Part shown: positions 9,127 to 17,389 of the stretch, one piece after another
Numbering within the stretch: the stretch's first letter is position 1
How the letters are laid out: the number at the start of each line of letters is the position of its first letter
Assembly (NCBI RefSeq): GCF_003986935.1
Contig: NZ_RJZE01000001.1
Location: forward strand, 1-64,000
DNA length: 64,000 nt
Reading direction: 5' to 3'
Source of the DNA: Paraburkholderia kururiensis JCM 10599 = LMG 19447
GTDB taxonomy: Bacteria > Pseudomonadota > Gammaproteobacteria > Burkholderiales > Burkholderiaceae
Program-made: the position numbers and the translations under genes
Notes under the pieces: model-generated
What the model was told of the DNA's origin: nothing
Seen by the model: only the letters and a program-made list of their open reading frames with translations
Databases searched by the model: none

Positions 9127-10683
9127 TCACATGATCGCGCCCAACTGCCAGGGCACGAACTCGTTCTGTCCGTACCCGTGCAGTTCGCTCTTCGTGCGTT
9201 GCCCCGACGCCGTGGCAAGCATCAGCCGGAAGATCTCTTCGCCGGCCTGATCGACGGTCTGTTCGCCGTCCAGAATGCGGCCGCAGTTCACGTCGATGTC
9301 CTCTTCCTGGCGCTGCCACAGCGTGCTGTTGGTGCCCAGCTTCAGCGACGGTGACGGCGCGCATCCATAGGCCGAGCCGCGCCCCGTGGTGAAGCAGATC
9401 AGGTTCGCGCCGCCCGCCACCTGGCCCGTGGCGGAGACGGGGTCGTAGCCCGGCGTGTCCATGAACACGAGTCCATGCGCGCGTACGGGTTCGGCGTATT
9501 CGTAGGTTTCGACCAGCCGCGTCGTGCCGCCCTTCGCCACCGCGCCCAGCGACTTTTCGAGGATCGTGGTGAGCCCGCCCGCCTTGTTGCCCGCCGACGG
9601 ATTGTTGTTCATGTTCGCGTTGAGCCGCGCGCAATACGCTTCCCACCAGCGCACGCGCGTAATCAGCTTCTTGCCGACTTCGCGCGAAATGGCGCGGCGC
9701 GTGAGCAGATGCTCCGCGCCGTAGATTTCAGGCGTCTCCGAAAGAATGGCCGTGCCGCCGTGCGCGACGAGCCGGTCCACCGCCGCGCCCAACGCGGGGT
9801 TCGCCGTGATGCCCGAGTAGCCGTCCGAGCCGCCGCATTGCAGACCCACCATCAGATGCTTCGCCTCCACGGGCTCGCGCGTTACGCGATTCGCGTCCGC
9901 GAGCAGCGCCTGCACCTGTTCGATGCCGGCGGCCACCGTGCGCGCCGTGCCGCCCGTCTGCTGGATCGTCAGCGTGCGCAGCCGCGCGCTGCGCTCCAGA
10001 TGCTCGGACGCGACGAGCCCGTCGATCTGGTTCGTCTCGCAGCCCAGCCCCACGATCAGCACCGCGTAGAAGTTCGGATGCCGCGCGTAGCCCGCAAGCG
10101 TGCGGCGCAGCACGGCGAGCGGCTCGCCTTCGGCGTCGAGCGCACAGCCCTGGCCGTGCGTGAGCGCCACCACGCCGTCCACGTTCGGATAGTGTTCGAG
10201 CGCTTCAGGGTGAATGTCGCGGCGGAAGTGATCGGCAATGGCGCGCGCCACCGTGGCCGAGCAGTTCACGGAGGTCAGGATACCGACGTAATTGCGCGTG
10301 GCAATGCGGCCGTCGTCGCGGCGAATGCCGAGGAAGGTGGCGGGCTGCGCGGCCATCGCGGTTTCGTGCGCTTCCTCGCCGTAGGCGTAGTCGCGCTCGA
10401 AGTCGCCCATCGAAAGGTTATGCGTGTGCACGTGTTCGCCGCGGCGAATCGGCTTGCTCGCAAAGCCGATGATCTGGCCGTAGCGGCGCACCGGCGCGCC
10501 CGCGTTGATGTCGCGCAGCGCCACCTTGTGGCCCGGCGGAATCAGTCCGGCCACGTTGCCTTCGTCGTCGAGGCGCGTGCCGGGCAAGAGTTGCTCGCGT
10601 GCAATCGCCACGTCGTCGCGTGCGTCGAGCAGGATCAGCGCCTTCGCGAGGTTGCGAGGCGCAGCGATTTCAGAGGGCGTCAT
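9127..10683 (-). CDS. UxaA/GarD-family sugar-acid dehydratase (altronate dehydratase-like)
   Basis: The 518-residue protein contains both parts of the altronate/galactarate dehydratase family: an N-terminal SAF domain (about residues 15-95) and the large catalytic domain. Conserved cysteine- and glycine-rich motifs include THGQGCALD, VGLGCETNQIDG, GLQCGGSDGYSG and FTTGRGSAYG. Family members remove water from hexonates or hexarates using a metal. It is the last gene of the ABC operon; its ATG overlaps the lactonase stop by the ATGA type. Together with the lactonase it suggests oxidation of a sugar to lactone, hydrolysis to the acid, then dehydration to a 2-keto-3-deoxy acid. The precise sugar cannot be read from sequence. 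Confidence 0.85.
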   Translation of the reverse strand: MTPSEIAAPRNLAKALILLDARDDVAIAREQLLPGTRLDDEGNVAGLIPPGHKVALRDINAGAPVRRYGQIIGFASKPIRRGEHVHTHNLSMGDFERDYAYGEEAHETAMAAQPATFLGIRRDDGRIATRNYVGILTSVNCSATVARAIADHFRRDIHPEALEHYPNVDGVVALTHGQGCALDAEGEPLAVLRRTLAGYARHPNFYAVLIVGLGCETNQIDGLVASEHLERSARLRTLTIQQTGGTARTVAAGIEQVQALLADANRVTREPVEAKHLMVGLQCGGSDGYSGITANPALGAAVDRLVAHGGTAILSETPEIYGAEHLLTRRAISREVGKKLITRVRWWEAYCARLNANMNNNPSAGNKAGGLTTILEKSLGAVAKGGTTRLVETYEYAEPVRAHGLVFMDTPGYDPVSATGQVAGGANLICFTTGRGSAYGCAPSPSLKLGTNSTLWQRQEEDIDVNCGRILDGEQTVDQAGEEIFRLMLATASGQRTKSELHGYGQNEFVPWQLGAIM

Positions 10684-11603
10684 GACCGGTCTCCATAAGT
10701 TGCCGCGCCGCGCACGCCGACATAAAGCGAGTACAGCGACGTGCTCGCCGCAATGAACAGCCGGTTGCGATTCGGGCCGCCGAACACGAGGTTCGCCACC
10801 GTTTCGGGCACGAGAATCTTGCCGAGCAGCGTGCCGTCCGGTGCGTAGCAGTGAATGCCGTCCTCCGCGCTGGTCCAGACGTTGCCGTGCTCGTCCACAC
10901 GCATGCCGTCGGGCACGCCGGGGGCTACGTCGACGAAGATGCGGCCGTTGCGTAGCGTGCCGTTCGCGTCCACGTCGAATACGCGGATGTGATGCGGGCC
11001 GCCTTCGATATGCGACGACCCCGAATCCGCCACGTAGAGACGCGTTTCGTCGGGCGAGAACGCGAGGCCGTTGGGCTTGGCGAAGTCGTCGGCCACGGGC
11101 GTCACCGCGCCGTTATCGGGCGACACCCGGTACACGTTGCAGTTGCCGATTTCGCTCTCCGCACGGTAGCCCTCGTAGTCGCCCAGGATGCCGTAGTCGG
11201 GGTCGGTGAACCATATCGAGCCGTCCGAGCGCACGATCACGTCGTTCGGTGAATTGAGCCGCTTACCTTCGTAGCGGTCCGCGATCACGGTGATGCGACC
11301 GTCGTGCTCCGTGCGCGTCACGCGCCGCGTGCCGTGCTCGCAGGTGACGAGACGGCCTTCGCGGTCCAGCGTGTTGCCGTTGCTGAAGTTCGAGCACGCG
11401 CGGAACACGCCCACGCCTGCGCCCGGCACCCAGCGCAGCATGCGGTTGTTCGGAATGTCGCTCCACGCGAGGAATTCGGCGGCGGGAAACCAGACCGGCC
11501 CTTCGGCCCACATGCAGCCGCCCGCGAGCTTTTCGAACTGCGCGTTCGGTTGCAGCAGCGCCCGAAAGCGGGCGTCGTGGACTTCGTATTCGTTGGGTTG
11601 CAT
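10680..11603 (-). CDS. SMP-30/gluconolactonase-family lactonase
   Basis: The 307-residue protein is a six-bladed propeller of the SMP-30 family. The metal-site signatures are visible in order: the glutamate of WAEGPVWF, the asparagine of LNSPNDVIVRSDGSIWFTDP, KPNGLAFSPDE and the aspartate of VADSG. These enzymes open sugar lactones with a divalent metal. The start at 11603 has GAGGG seven bases upstream; an in-frame ATG at 11654 lacks a ribosome site. It lies 60 bases after the second permease and overlaps the dehydratase by four bases, so it is the middle metabolic step of the operon. Confidence 0.88.
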   Translation of the reverse strand: MQPNEYEVHDARFRALLQPNAQFEKLAGGCMWAEGPVWFPAAEFLAWSDIPNNRMLRWVPGAGVGVFRACSNFSNGNTLDREGRLVTCEHGTRRVTRTEHDGRITVIADRYEGKRLNSPNDVIVRSDGSIWFTDPDYGILGDYEGYRAESEIGNCNVYRVSPDNGAVTPVADDFAKPNGLAFSPDETRLYVADSGSSHIEGGPHHIRVFDVDANGTLRNGRIFVDVAPGVPDGMRVDEHGNVWTSAEDGIHCYAPDGTLLGKILVPETVANLVFGGPNRNRLFIAASTSLYSLYVGVRGAATYGDRS

Positions 11604-11663
11604 TGTTGGACCCTCGTTCTGTCGTTCTGTAGCAAATGGCAAAACAGCCTGCACACAAGATGG

Positions 11664-12719
11664 CTAGCGCGCGGGCCGGCCGCCCGCCAGCGCCACCACC
11701 GCGATGATCAGAAGCCCGTAGACCACCGAGCGCACGCCGGCACCGGCGCCCAGCGCATTGAGCATGGCGTTGGTGAGAAAAAGGAACATCGAGGCGCCCC
11801 ACACGCCCGCCACGGATGCGCGGCCGCCCGTCACCAGCGTGCCGCCGATCACCACCACCGCGACGGAAATCAGCATGTACTCCACGCCCATGTCGAGCGC
11901 CGCGCCGCCCGACACGGCAGCCAGCAGCAGGCCCGTGAGCGCGGCGAAGGTAGCGCACAGCATGTACGTGAGGCAGCGCACGCGCTCTACCTTCACGCCG
12001 GCAAGCCAGGCCGCACGCGCGTTCTGCCCAAGCGCCGAGAGACCGCGGCCGAACACCGTGCGATAGAGCAGCAGCGCCAGCACGATCGAAATGACGAGCA
12101 CGAGCCACGCGACGTTCGGCAAACCGATGAAGCGATCGTGCGAGAAAGCCTGCAGCGCGGGCGGCGGAGGCGGCATGTCACGGCTTTGCGTAATCGCGAC
12201 GGACTGCACGATGAAGCTCGACGAGAGCGTGGCGATGATGGGCGGAATGCGCAGCAGGCGGATCAGCAGATAGTTCGCAAGACCGATCAGCACGCCCACG
12301 GCGAGCGCCACACCAATGCCCGCCGCGATCATGCTGTCCTGGCTCTTCATGACCTGCACGCCCACCACGCCGCTCAACGCGATGGCCGACGGGATCGAAA
12401 GATCGACGTTGCCGGGCCCCGCCGTGATGACGAGCATCTGGCCGAGGCCCACGAACACCATGAAGATAGCGAACACGAGCGCCGTTGCGACCACGTTGCC
12501 CGCAATCCCGAAGCCGAACACGCCCGCGATCACGAGCCACACGAGCACCGCGCCCACCACGGACCAGAGCCACGGCGCCTGCGATGGCTTGAAGCGAGAA
12601 GCCAGTTGCGAGAGCGGCGTGCCTGCACTGGATTCGTCGCGTTCGTGCTGCGGGTCGCGCGCGTGATGAACAGCCGGCACGGGCTCCACCTCGCGGCGGG
12701 TTTCCTGGGCGCCGCTCAT
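11664..12719 (-). CDS. Sugar ABC transporter permease (RbsC/BPD_transp_2 family)
   Basis: The 351-residue protein has an unusually long hydrophilic N-terminus (about 55 residues, acidic and His-rich) followed by eight to ten membrane segments. The family signature LVITAGPGNVDLSIPSAIALSG is kept in outline, as is GGRASVAGVWGA near the C-terminus. It forms a membrane heterodimer with the adjacent permease. Its start overlaps the previous stop by four bases (ATGA). CUT2-type systems usually bring in pentoses, hexoses or polyols. Confidence 0.88.
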   Translation of the reverse strand: MSGAQETRREVEPVPAVHHARDPQHERDESSAGTPLSQLASRFKPSQAPWLWSVVGAVLVWLVIAGVFGFGIAGNVVATALVFAIFMVFVGLGQMLVITAGPGNVDLSIPSAIALSGVVGVQVMKSQDSMIAAGIGVALAVGVLIGLANYLLIRLLRIPPIIATLSSSFIVQSVAITQSRDMPPPPPALQAFSHDRFIGLPNVAWLVLVISIVLALLLYRTVFGRGLSALGQNARAAWLAGVKVERVRCLTYMLCATFAALTGLLLAAVSGGAALDMGVEYMLISVAVVVIGGTLVTGGRASVAGVWGASMFLFLTNAMLNALGAGAGVRSVVYGLLIIAVVALAGGRPAR

Positions 12720-13654
12720 TGTTCGCCTCCCCGTTGTTGCAGCAGCACGCGCAGCGAGAGCACGACGATCAGAATCGCGCCCTGCACGGCGATCTGCCAG
12801 TCCGACGACACATTGAGAAAGGCGAGGAACGACGCCGCCAGCGTAAGCGTCACCGCGCCCAGCACGGCGCCGATCACGGAAACGCGGCCGCCCACGAATT
12901 CGCCGCCGCCCAGAATCACCGCGGCAATGGACATCAACGTGTAGCGCAACGCGAGGTTGGCATCCGCGGACGTGGTGAGCCCGAGCAGACACAGTCCCGA
13001 AAGCACGCCGAAGAGCGCCGCCACCGCATAGAGCGTGGCCTTGCTGCGCACAAGCGACCAGCCGAAGCGGCTCATCGCGCGCGGATTGCCGCCCGCGCCG
13101 CGCAAACGCACACCCACCGACGAGCGCATCAACAGCAGATGCCCCGCCACGGCAATCACCGTGGACCACAGAATGGGCGCGGCAACGAATGGCGTCTGAT
13201 AGCCCATCACCGTGCTGATCCACGCCGGGCTCGTGCCGCCCGGCGAAGGCAGCAGCAGCACCGCCAGGCCGTTCCAGACGAACGAAAGACCGAGCGTGAC
13301 GACGATCGATGGAATCTGGCGCATCTCCACGAGTGCGCCCACAGCGGCATAGAGCACCACACAGCCCGCGAGCGCCGCCACGCCGATAAGCGGCTGGTTC
13401 ACGAGCAACGTAGCGCCGATGCATGCCACGAGGCTCACGAACGGGCCAATCGAAAGATCGAGGTCGTTCGCCGTGATGATGGCGAGTTGCGCGAGCGTGG
13501 CCAGCACGAGCGGCACGGCCAGATTCAGCAACAGCCCCAGGCCGAAGTAGCTGAACGTAGCCGGCTGCAGAAAGAAGATGGGCACGAGCACCGCCACCAG
13601 CGAGAACGCGGGCAGCAACGCGCGCAGACGCGCCCGGTCGAGCGTGAGCGTCAT
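12716..13654 (-). CDS. Sugar ABC transporter permease (RbsC family)
   Basis: The 312-residue membrane protein starts MTLTLDRARLRALLP and has about eight to ten hydrophobic segments. The conserved loop ANDLDLSIGPFVSLV and the C-terminal GGGEFVGGRVSVIGAVLG identify the BPD_transp_2 family. It overlaps both neighbours by ATGA junctions, showing tight translational coupling with the ATPase upstream and the second permease downstream. Two different permeases in one operon indicate a heterodimeric channel, as in the YtfT/YjfF galactofuranose or AraH-like systems. Confidence 0.88.
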   Translation of the reverse strand: MTLTLDRARLRALLPAFSLVAVLVPIFFLQPATFSYFGLGLLLNLAVPLVLATLAQLAIITANDLDLSIGPFVSLVACIGATLLVNQPLIGVAALAGCVVLYAAVGALVEMRQIPSIVVTLGLSFVWNGLAVLLLPSPGGTSPAWISTVMGYQTPFVAAPILWSTVIAVAGHLLLMRSSVGVRLRGAGGNPRAMSRFGWSLVRSKATLYAVAALFGVLSGLCLLGLTTSADANLALRYTLMSIAAVILGGGEFVGGRVSVIGAVLGAVTLTLAASFLAFLNVSSDWQIAVQGAILIVVLSLRVLLQQRGGEQ

Positions 13655-15165
13655 GCGTGAGCCTCCTCGAAGCTGGCCGCCAGCAGCGACTGCTCGTTGC
13701 ATTCGTGCGCGAGCAGCATGCGCGTGATGCCGCCCGCGCGAAACACGTAGGTGCGGTCGCAGTAGGCGAATTCGTCGTTCTCGGTGGTGTACCAGATGAA
13801 CGTGCGGCCGCGCGCGGCCTCGTTGCGCACGAGTTGGTAGATGTCGCGCTTGGTGCCGATGTCGACACCGCGCGTGGGGTCGTCCATGAGAATCAGTTGG
13901 GCATCCGAAGCGAGTGCGCGTGCGAACAGCACCTTCTGCTGGTTGCCGCCCGAAAGCGAAAGGATGTTGGCTTTCATCGGCGCACCACGAATGCCGATGC
14001 GTTCGCGCCATGCGTCGGCCACGTCCTGCGCGGCGCGTCCGTCGATCAAACTGGGCAAGCCCGGTCGCCGCGCAGTGCCATTCTTCATGCGGTCGAGCAG
14101 CCAGCGAATGTCGAGGTTCTGCGCGATGGACCATAGCGGAAACACGCCGTCGCGTGCGCGGTCGCCGGCTACGAACGCCACGCGCTCATGGCTTTTCGTG
14201 GCCGCTTCGTAGATGGAGAGCAGCGCCTCGCTCTGCCCCTGGCCCGCCAGACCCGCAAGGCCGATCACCTCGCCGCGTGGCGCTTCGATGTTCCATTGCC
14301 GATGCGCGCCAAGCGCCCAGCGCCAGGCGGCCGCGCCCTGCGTGGCGGCGCTGCGCGCGCCTTGCGCCGCAGCGGCGGCGTCAGGCTCGACGTCCACGTG
14401 CTGGCCCATCGCGCGAATGATGGCGTCGTGCGTGATCGACTCGCGCGGCAGCACCGCGGCCACGCGCCCGTCGCGCATCACGAGCACGCGGTGCGCGGCT
14501 TCGGCGATCTCGCCCAGCATGTGGCTGATGAGAATGGTGGCGATGCCGCGCTCGCCCGCACGGCGGATGTATGCGAGCAATTGCTGGGCCGTGTGCGCGT
14601 CCAGACTCGAGGTAGGCTCGTCGAGAATCACGAGCTTGACGGGGTCGCCCGTCACCGTGAAGGCGCGCGCAATTTCGACCATCTGACGCTGCGTGAGCGT
14701 GAGGTCGCCGATCAGTTCATGGCCCTTCAGCCCGTGGCCCGGAAAGATCGCGTCGAGCTGTTCGCGCATGAGGCGCGTGGCGCGCTTGCGCCAGTCGCCG
14801 CCGCGCAGCCCCGGATGCACGATGGTCATGTTCTCCGCCACGCTCAGGTTCGCGCAAAGCGATAGCTCCTGAAACACGCAGCGCACGCCCGCGGCACGCG
14901 CGGCGTTGGGATCGTAGTGACTCACCTCGCGCCCATCGATGGCAAGGGTGCCCTCTTCGGGCAGGAACACGCCCGTCAGCACCGCCATCAGCGTGGACTT
15001 GCCCGCGCCGTTGTGGCCGGCAATGCCCACGCACTCGCCCGCGCGAAAATCGAAGCTCACGTTGGAGAGCGCCTTCACGCGCCCGAACGTCTTGCCGATG
15101 CCGGCAAGGCGGATCAGCACCTCGGCGTGCTGCGGCGTGGCGTTCGATACAGCTGGATCGTTCAA
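13651..15165 (-). CDS. Sugar ABC transporter ATP-binding protein (RbsA/MglA-type, tandem domains)
   Basis: The 504-residue protein has two ATPase domains. The first has an intact Walker A (GHNGAGKST, about residues 50-58), the signature LTLTQRQMVEIARA and Walker B VILDEPTSSLD. The second has lost the Walker A lysine (GLAGLAGQGQSE) but keeps LSGGNQQKVLFARAL and LILMDDPTRGVD, which is the normal asymmetric pattern of RbsA-like proteins. It energises import through the two permeases below it. A 120-base gap with a hairpin separates it from the binding-protein gene. Confidence 0.92.
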   Translation of the reverse strand: MNDPAVSNATPQHAEVLIRLAGIGKTFGRVKALSNVSFDFRAGECVGIAGHNGAGKSTLMAVLTGVFLPEEGTLAIDGREVSHYDPNAARAAGVRCVFQELSLCANLSVAENMTIVHPGLRGGDWRKRATRLMREQLDAIFPGHGLKGHELIGDLTLTQRQMVEIARAFTVTGDPVKLVILDEPTSSLDAHTAQQLLAYIRRAGERGIATILISHMLGEIAEAAHRVLVMRDGRVAAVLPRESITHDAIIRAMGQHVDVEPDAAAAAQGARSAATQGAAAWRWALGAHRQWNIEAPRGEVIGLAGLAGQGQSEALLSIYEAATKSHERVAFVAGDRARDGVFPLWSIAQNLDIRWLLDRMKNGTARRPGLPSLIDGRAAQDVADAWRERIGIRGAPMKANILSLSGGNQQKVLFARALASDAQLILMDDPTRGVDIGTKRDIYQLVRNEAARGRTFIWYTTENDEFAYCDRTYVFRAGGITRMLLAHECNEQSLLAASFEEAHA

Positions 15166-15234
15166 TGCCCGACTCCCTGGTGTCGTGTCTTTCGCGGTGC
15201 CGCCTGCAACGTTTTGCGACGTGTTTTACGATGC

Positions 15235-15266
15235 CGCGGCGCGCATGACGAACACTGCGCGCCGCG
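15235..15266. repeat. Intercistronic hairpin between binding-protein and ATPase genes
   Basis: An 11-base-pair perfect stem (CGCGGCGCGCA at 15235-15245, complement at 15256-15266) with a 10-base loop sits between the binding-protein stop and the ATPase start. Such structures commonly protect the upstream message, giving more binding protein than membrane components. No T-tract follows it on either strand. Confidence 0.5.
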
Positions 15267-15285
15267 CTTCACGCCCGCCGGCAAC

Positions 15286-16311
15286 CTACTTCGCGTCCAC
15301 CACCTTGAGCACTTCGTCGCGCGTATAGAGCTTGTTCGCGAGCCCGCCTTGCGGGGTCTTCGCGAGCACGCTGTCGAGCTGGTCGGCCTGCACTTCGAGC
15401 AGCGGCATCTGGACGTCGTGCGGCAGCTTCTTGCCCGCGAGCAGCTGTTGCGCCACCCAGAACGCGAAGGTCGAGCAGCCCGGCGGAATGGTGACGGAAA
15501 GCGTGTCGTAGTTGCCCGTCTTGCGCTGCGCCGCCCACCAGGCGAGTTCTTCCTGGCGGTTGCCGAGAATGATGATGGGCGTGGGTCGGCCGGCTTCCTT
15601 GATCGCATTGGCCGCGCCGTAGCCGTCGCCGCCTTGCGCGACGACGCCATCGATCTTCGGCAGCGTGGGCAGAATGCCGGCCACCTGCTTCTGCGCTACC
15701 GTCTGCGTCCAGTCGCCATGCACCGAGCCGACAACCTTGAGGCCCGGATACTTCTTGAGTTCGTCCACGATGCCGCGATGAATTTCGTCGTCCACCGAAA
15801 CGCCCGCCAGCCCGCGAATTTCGAGCAGGTTGCCCTTGCCGTTCAGGCGCTTCGCCATGTAATCCACCTGCATGGAGCCGAGCTTGTGGAAGTCCACGGC
15901 AATGCGATAGGCGCAGGGTTCGGTGGCAATGCCGTCGAACGTGACCACCGTTACGCCGGCTCCGCAGGCCTGCTTGATGACACCGTTGAGCGCGGTGGGC
16001 GACGCGGCGTCGATCACGATGGCCTTGTAGCCCTGGAGGATCAGGTTCTGGATCTGCTGCGCCTGCTCGGTGGCCTGGTTCTCCGCGGTGGTGAAGGTGG
16101 GGGCCGCAGCCACGACGCCGGACTTCACGGCCGGGTCTGCCACCTCGGCCCAGCTTTTCAACATGGTCTGCCGCCAGCTGTTGCCCGCGTAGTTGTTGGA
16201 AAGCGCGATTTTCATGGATGAGGTGTTGCCGGTGGCGGCCTGCCCATACGCCATGCCGACAGCGCCGGCCATGCAGAGTCCGAGAACTGCTGAAGCGAGT
16301 AACGAACGCAC
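15286..16311 (-). CDS. Periplasmic sugar-binding protein (Peripla_BP_4)
   Basis: The 341-residue protein starts at a GTG with AAAGGAG six bases ahead and has a signal peptide (RSLLASAVLGLCMAGAVGM, cleavage near AYGQA). The mature part is a type I sugar-binding fold with recognisable strands: KIALSNNYAGNSWRQTM, the NLILQGYKAIVIDAASPTAL region and GVVAQGGDGYGAANAIKEAG. It is the first gene of a six-gene operon with ATPase, two permeases, lactonase and dehydratase. A GntR/FCD regulator is divergent across a 250-base promoter region. The ligand is probably a sugar or sugar lactone. Confidence 0.88.
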   Translation of the reverse strand: MRSLLASAVLGLCMAGAVGMAYGQAATGNTSSMKIALSNNYAGNSWRQTMLKSWAEVADPAVKSGVVAAAPTFTTAENQATEQAQQIQNLILQGYKAIVIDAASPTALNGVIKQACGAGVTVVTFDGIATEPCAYRIAVDFHKLGSMQVDYMAKRLNGKGNLLEIRGLAGVSVDDEIHRGIVDELKKYPGLKVVGSVHGDWTQTVAQKQVAGILPTLPKIDGVVAQGGDGYGAANAIKEAGRPTPIIILGNRQEELAWWAAQRKTGNYDTLSVTIPPGCSTFAFWVAQQLLAGKKLPHDVQMPLLEVQADQLDSVLAKTPQGGLANKLYTRDEVLKVVDAK

Positions 16312-16473
16312 TTGCTGTCTCCTTTCTGTTATGTGCGGATACGCGCATTGCCGCGTGTGTTGCCAGCCGCGTTGCCTGATGAAGCTTGGCCAGGCCGGCA
16401 GCGGACGGCGACGCGGCGGGAAGGCGTGACCGGTGGCGGCGACTGTGCCGATGGCACTAACGGTCGCAGCAGG

Positions 16474-16491
16474 CAACTAATATACTAGTTG
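16474..16491. promoter_or_regulatory. Candidate GntR/FCD operator between the regulator and the ABC operon
   Basis: CAACTA and TAGTTG form a perfect 6-base inverted repeat around ATATAC (CAACTAATATACTAGTTG). It lies 70 bases before the regulator ATG and 163 bases before the binding-protein GTG. The centre contains TATACT on one strand and TATATT on the other, either of which can serve as a -10 box. A repressor bound here would block both directions. Size and dyad symmetry fit FCD-subfamily operators. Confidence 0.55.
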
Positions 16492-16561
16492 AACGGCTCG
16501 CTGTGAGCATTTCCACGAGCATTTTTTTGTCTTCCGTCGCCGGCCGCATTACCCTGCCCCC

Positions 16562-17296
16562 ATGAAATCAGAACGTAACGATCCACAGCAGTTCATCGCA
16601 CGCGTGCTGCCCGGCAAGCCGGCCCTCGACCGCGCCCAGCCGCTTTCCACGCAAATCTACAAGCTGTTGCGCGAAGCTATTGTGACTATGGCGATCCTGC
16701 CGGGGGATGTGATCTTCGAACGCGCGCTCAGCGAGACGCTGGGCATTTCCCGCACGCCCGTGCGCGAAGCGCTTCAGCAGCTCGCGCGGGAAGAACTGGT
16801 GACGATTGCCGCGCAGTCCGGCACGTTCGTCGCGCCCGTGCGCCGCGAGCAGTTCGCTGAAAGCGCGCTGCTGCGGCGCGTGCTGGAAAGCGCCAGCATT
16901 CGCCGTGCTGCCGAGTGCATCAGCGACCGTGAACTGCATCTGCTGCACGACATTCAGGAAATGCACCGGCGCGCCGTGGAACGCGGCGATTCGGTGGAAT
17001 CGATCCGCCAGGACAACCGCTTTCACACGACGGTGGGCAGTGCAGCGCAGTTGCCGAAAGCGCTCCAGCTGATCGAACTGGTGCGCGCGCCGATTGACCG
17101 CGTGCGCTACGTCACCGCCCGCGAGCCCGAAGAAGGCGCGCTCACGCTCGCGCAACACCAGCAGGTGATCGACGCACTCGTGCGGCACGATCCCGATGCC
17201 GCCGAGCGTGCCCTGCTCGCTCATCTCGACGATGCGCTACAGCGCCAGCAGCGTGTGTTCGACGCACACGTGGATTTGTTCGAGAGCGAGGAATGA
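16562..17296 (+). CDS. GntR-family regulator, FCD subfamily
   Basis: The 244-residue protein has an N-terminal winged helix (about residues 30-95, LREAIVTMAILPGDVIFERAL and SRTPVREALQQLAREELV) and an FCD effector domain. Its helices carry metal-binding His and Asp side chains (DNRFHTTV and HQQVIDALVRHDPDAA). FCD regulators usually bind organic or sugar acids. Being divergent from the ABC-lactonase-dehydratase operon, it most likely represses that operon until the pathway acid is present. Confidence 0.85.
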   Translation: MKSERNDPQQFIARVLPGKPALDRAQPLSTQIYKLLREAIVTMAILPGDVIFERALSETLGISRTPVREALQQLAREELVTIAAQSGTFVAPVRREQFAESALLRRVLESASIRRAAECISDRELHLLHDIQEMHRRAVERGDSVESIRQDNRFHTTVGSAAQLPKALQLIELVRAPIDRVRYVTAREPEEGALTLAQHQQVIDALVRHDPDAAERALLAHLDDALQRQQRVFDAHVDLFESEE

Positions 17297-17320
17297 AAAA
17301 GGGCGGCCTGTGCCGCCCTT
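17295..17320 (-). terminator. Intrinsic terminator of the chemoreceptor gene
   Basis: Read leftward, AAGGGCGGC and GCCGCCCTT form a 9-base-pair stem with a 4-base loop, followed by a run of T. It lies about 70 bases past the stop of the left-going chemoreceptor gene. It also lies just after the GntR stop, so it may serve both strands. Confidence 0.65.
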
Positions 17321-17389
17321 GAGCCCTGGAAGCACCGCGCGTGCTTCGTGATCCGTTAGTGATCCGTCAGCGATACGTTGGCCGTTCGC

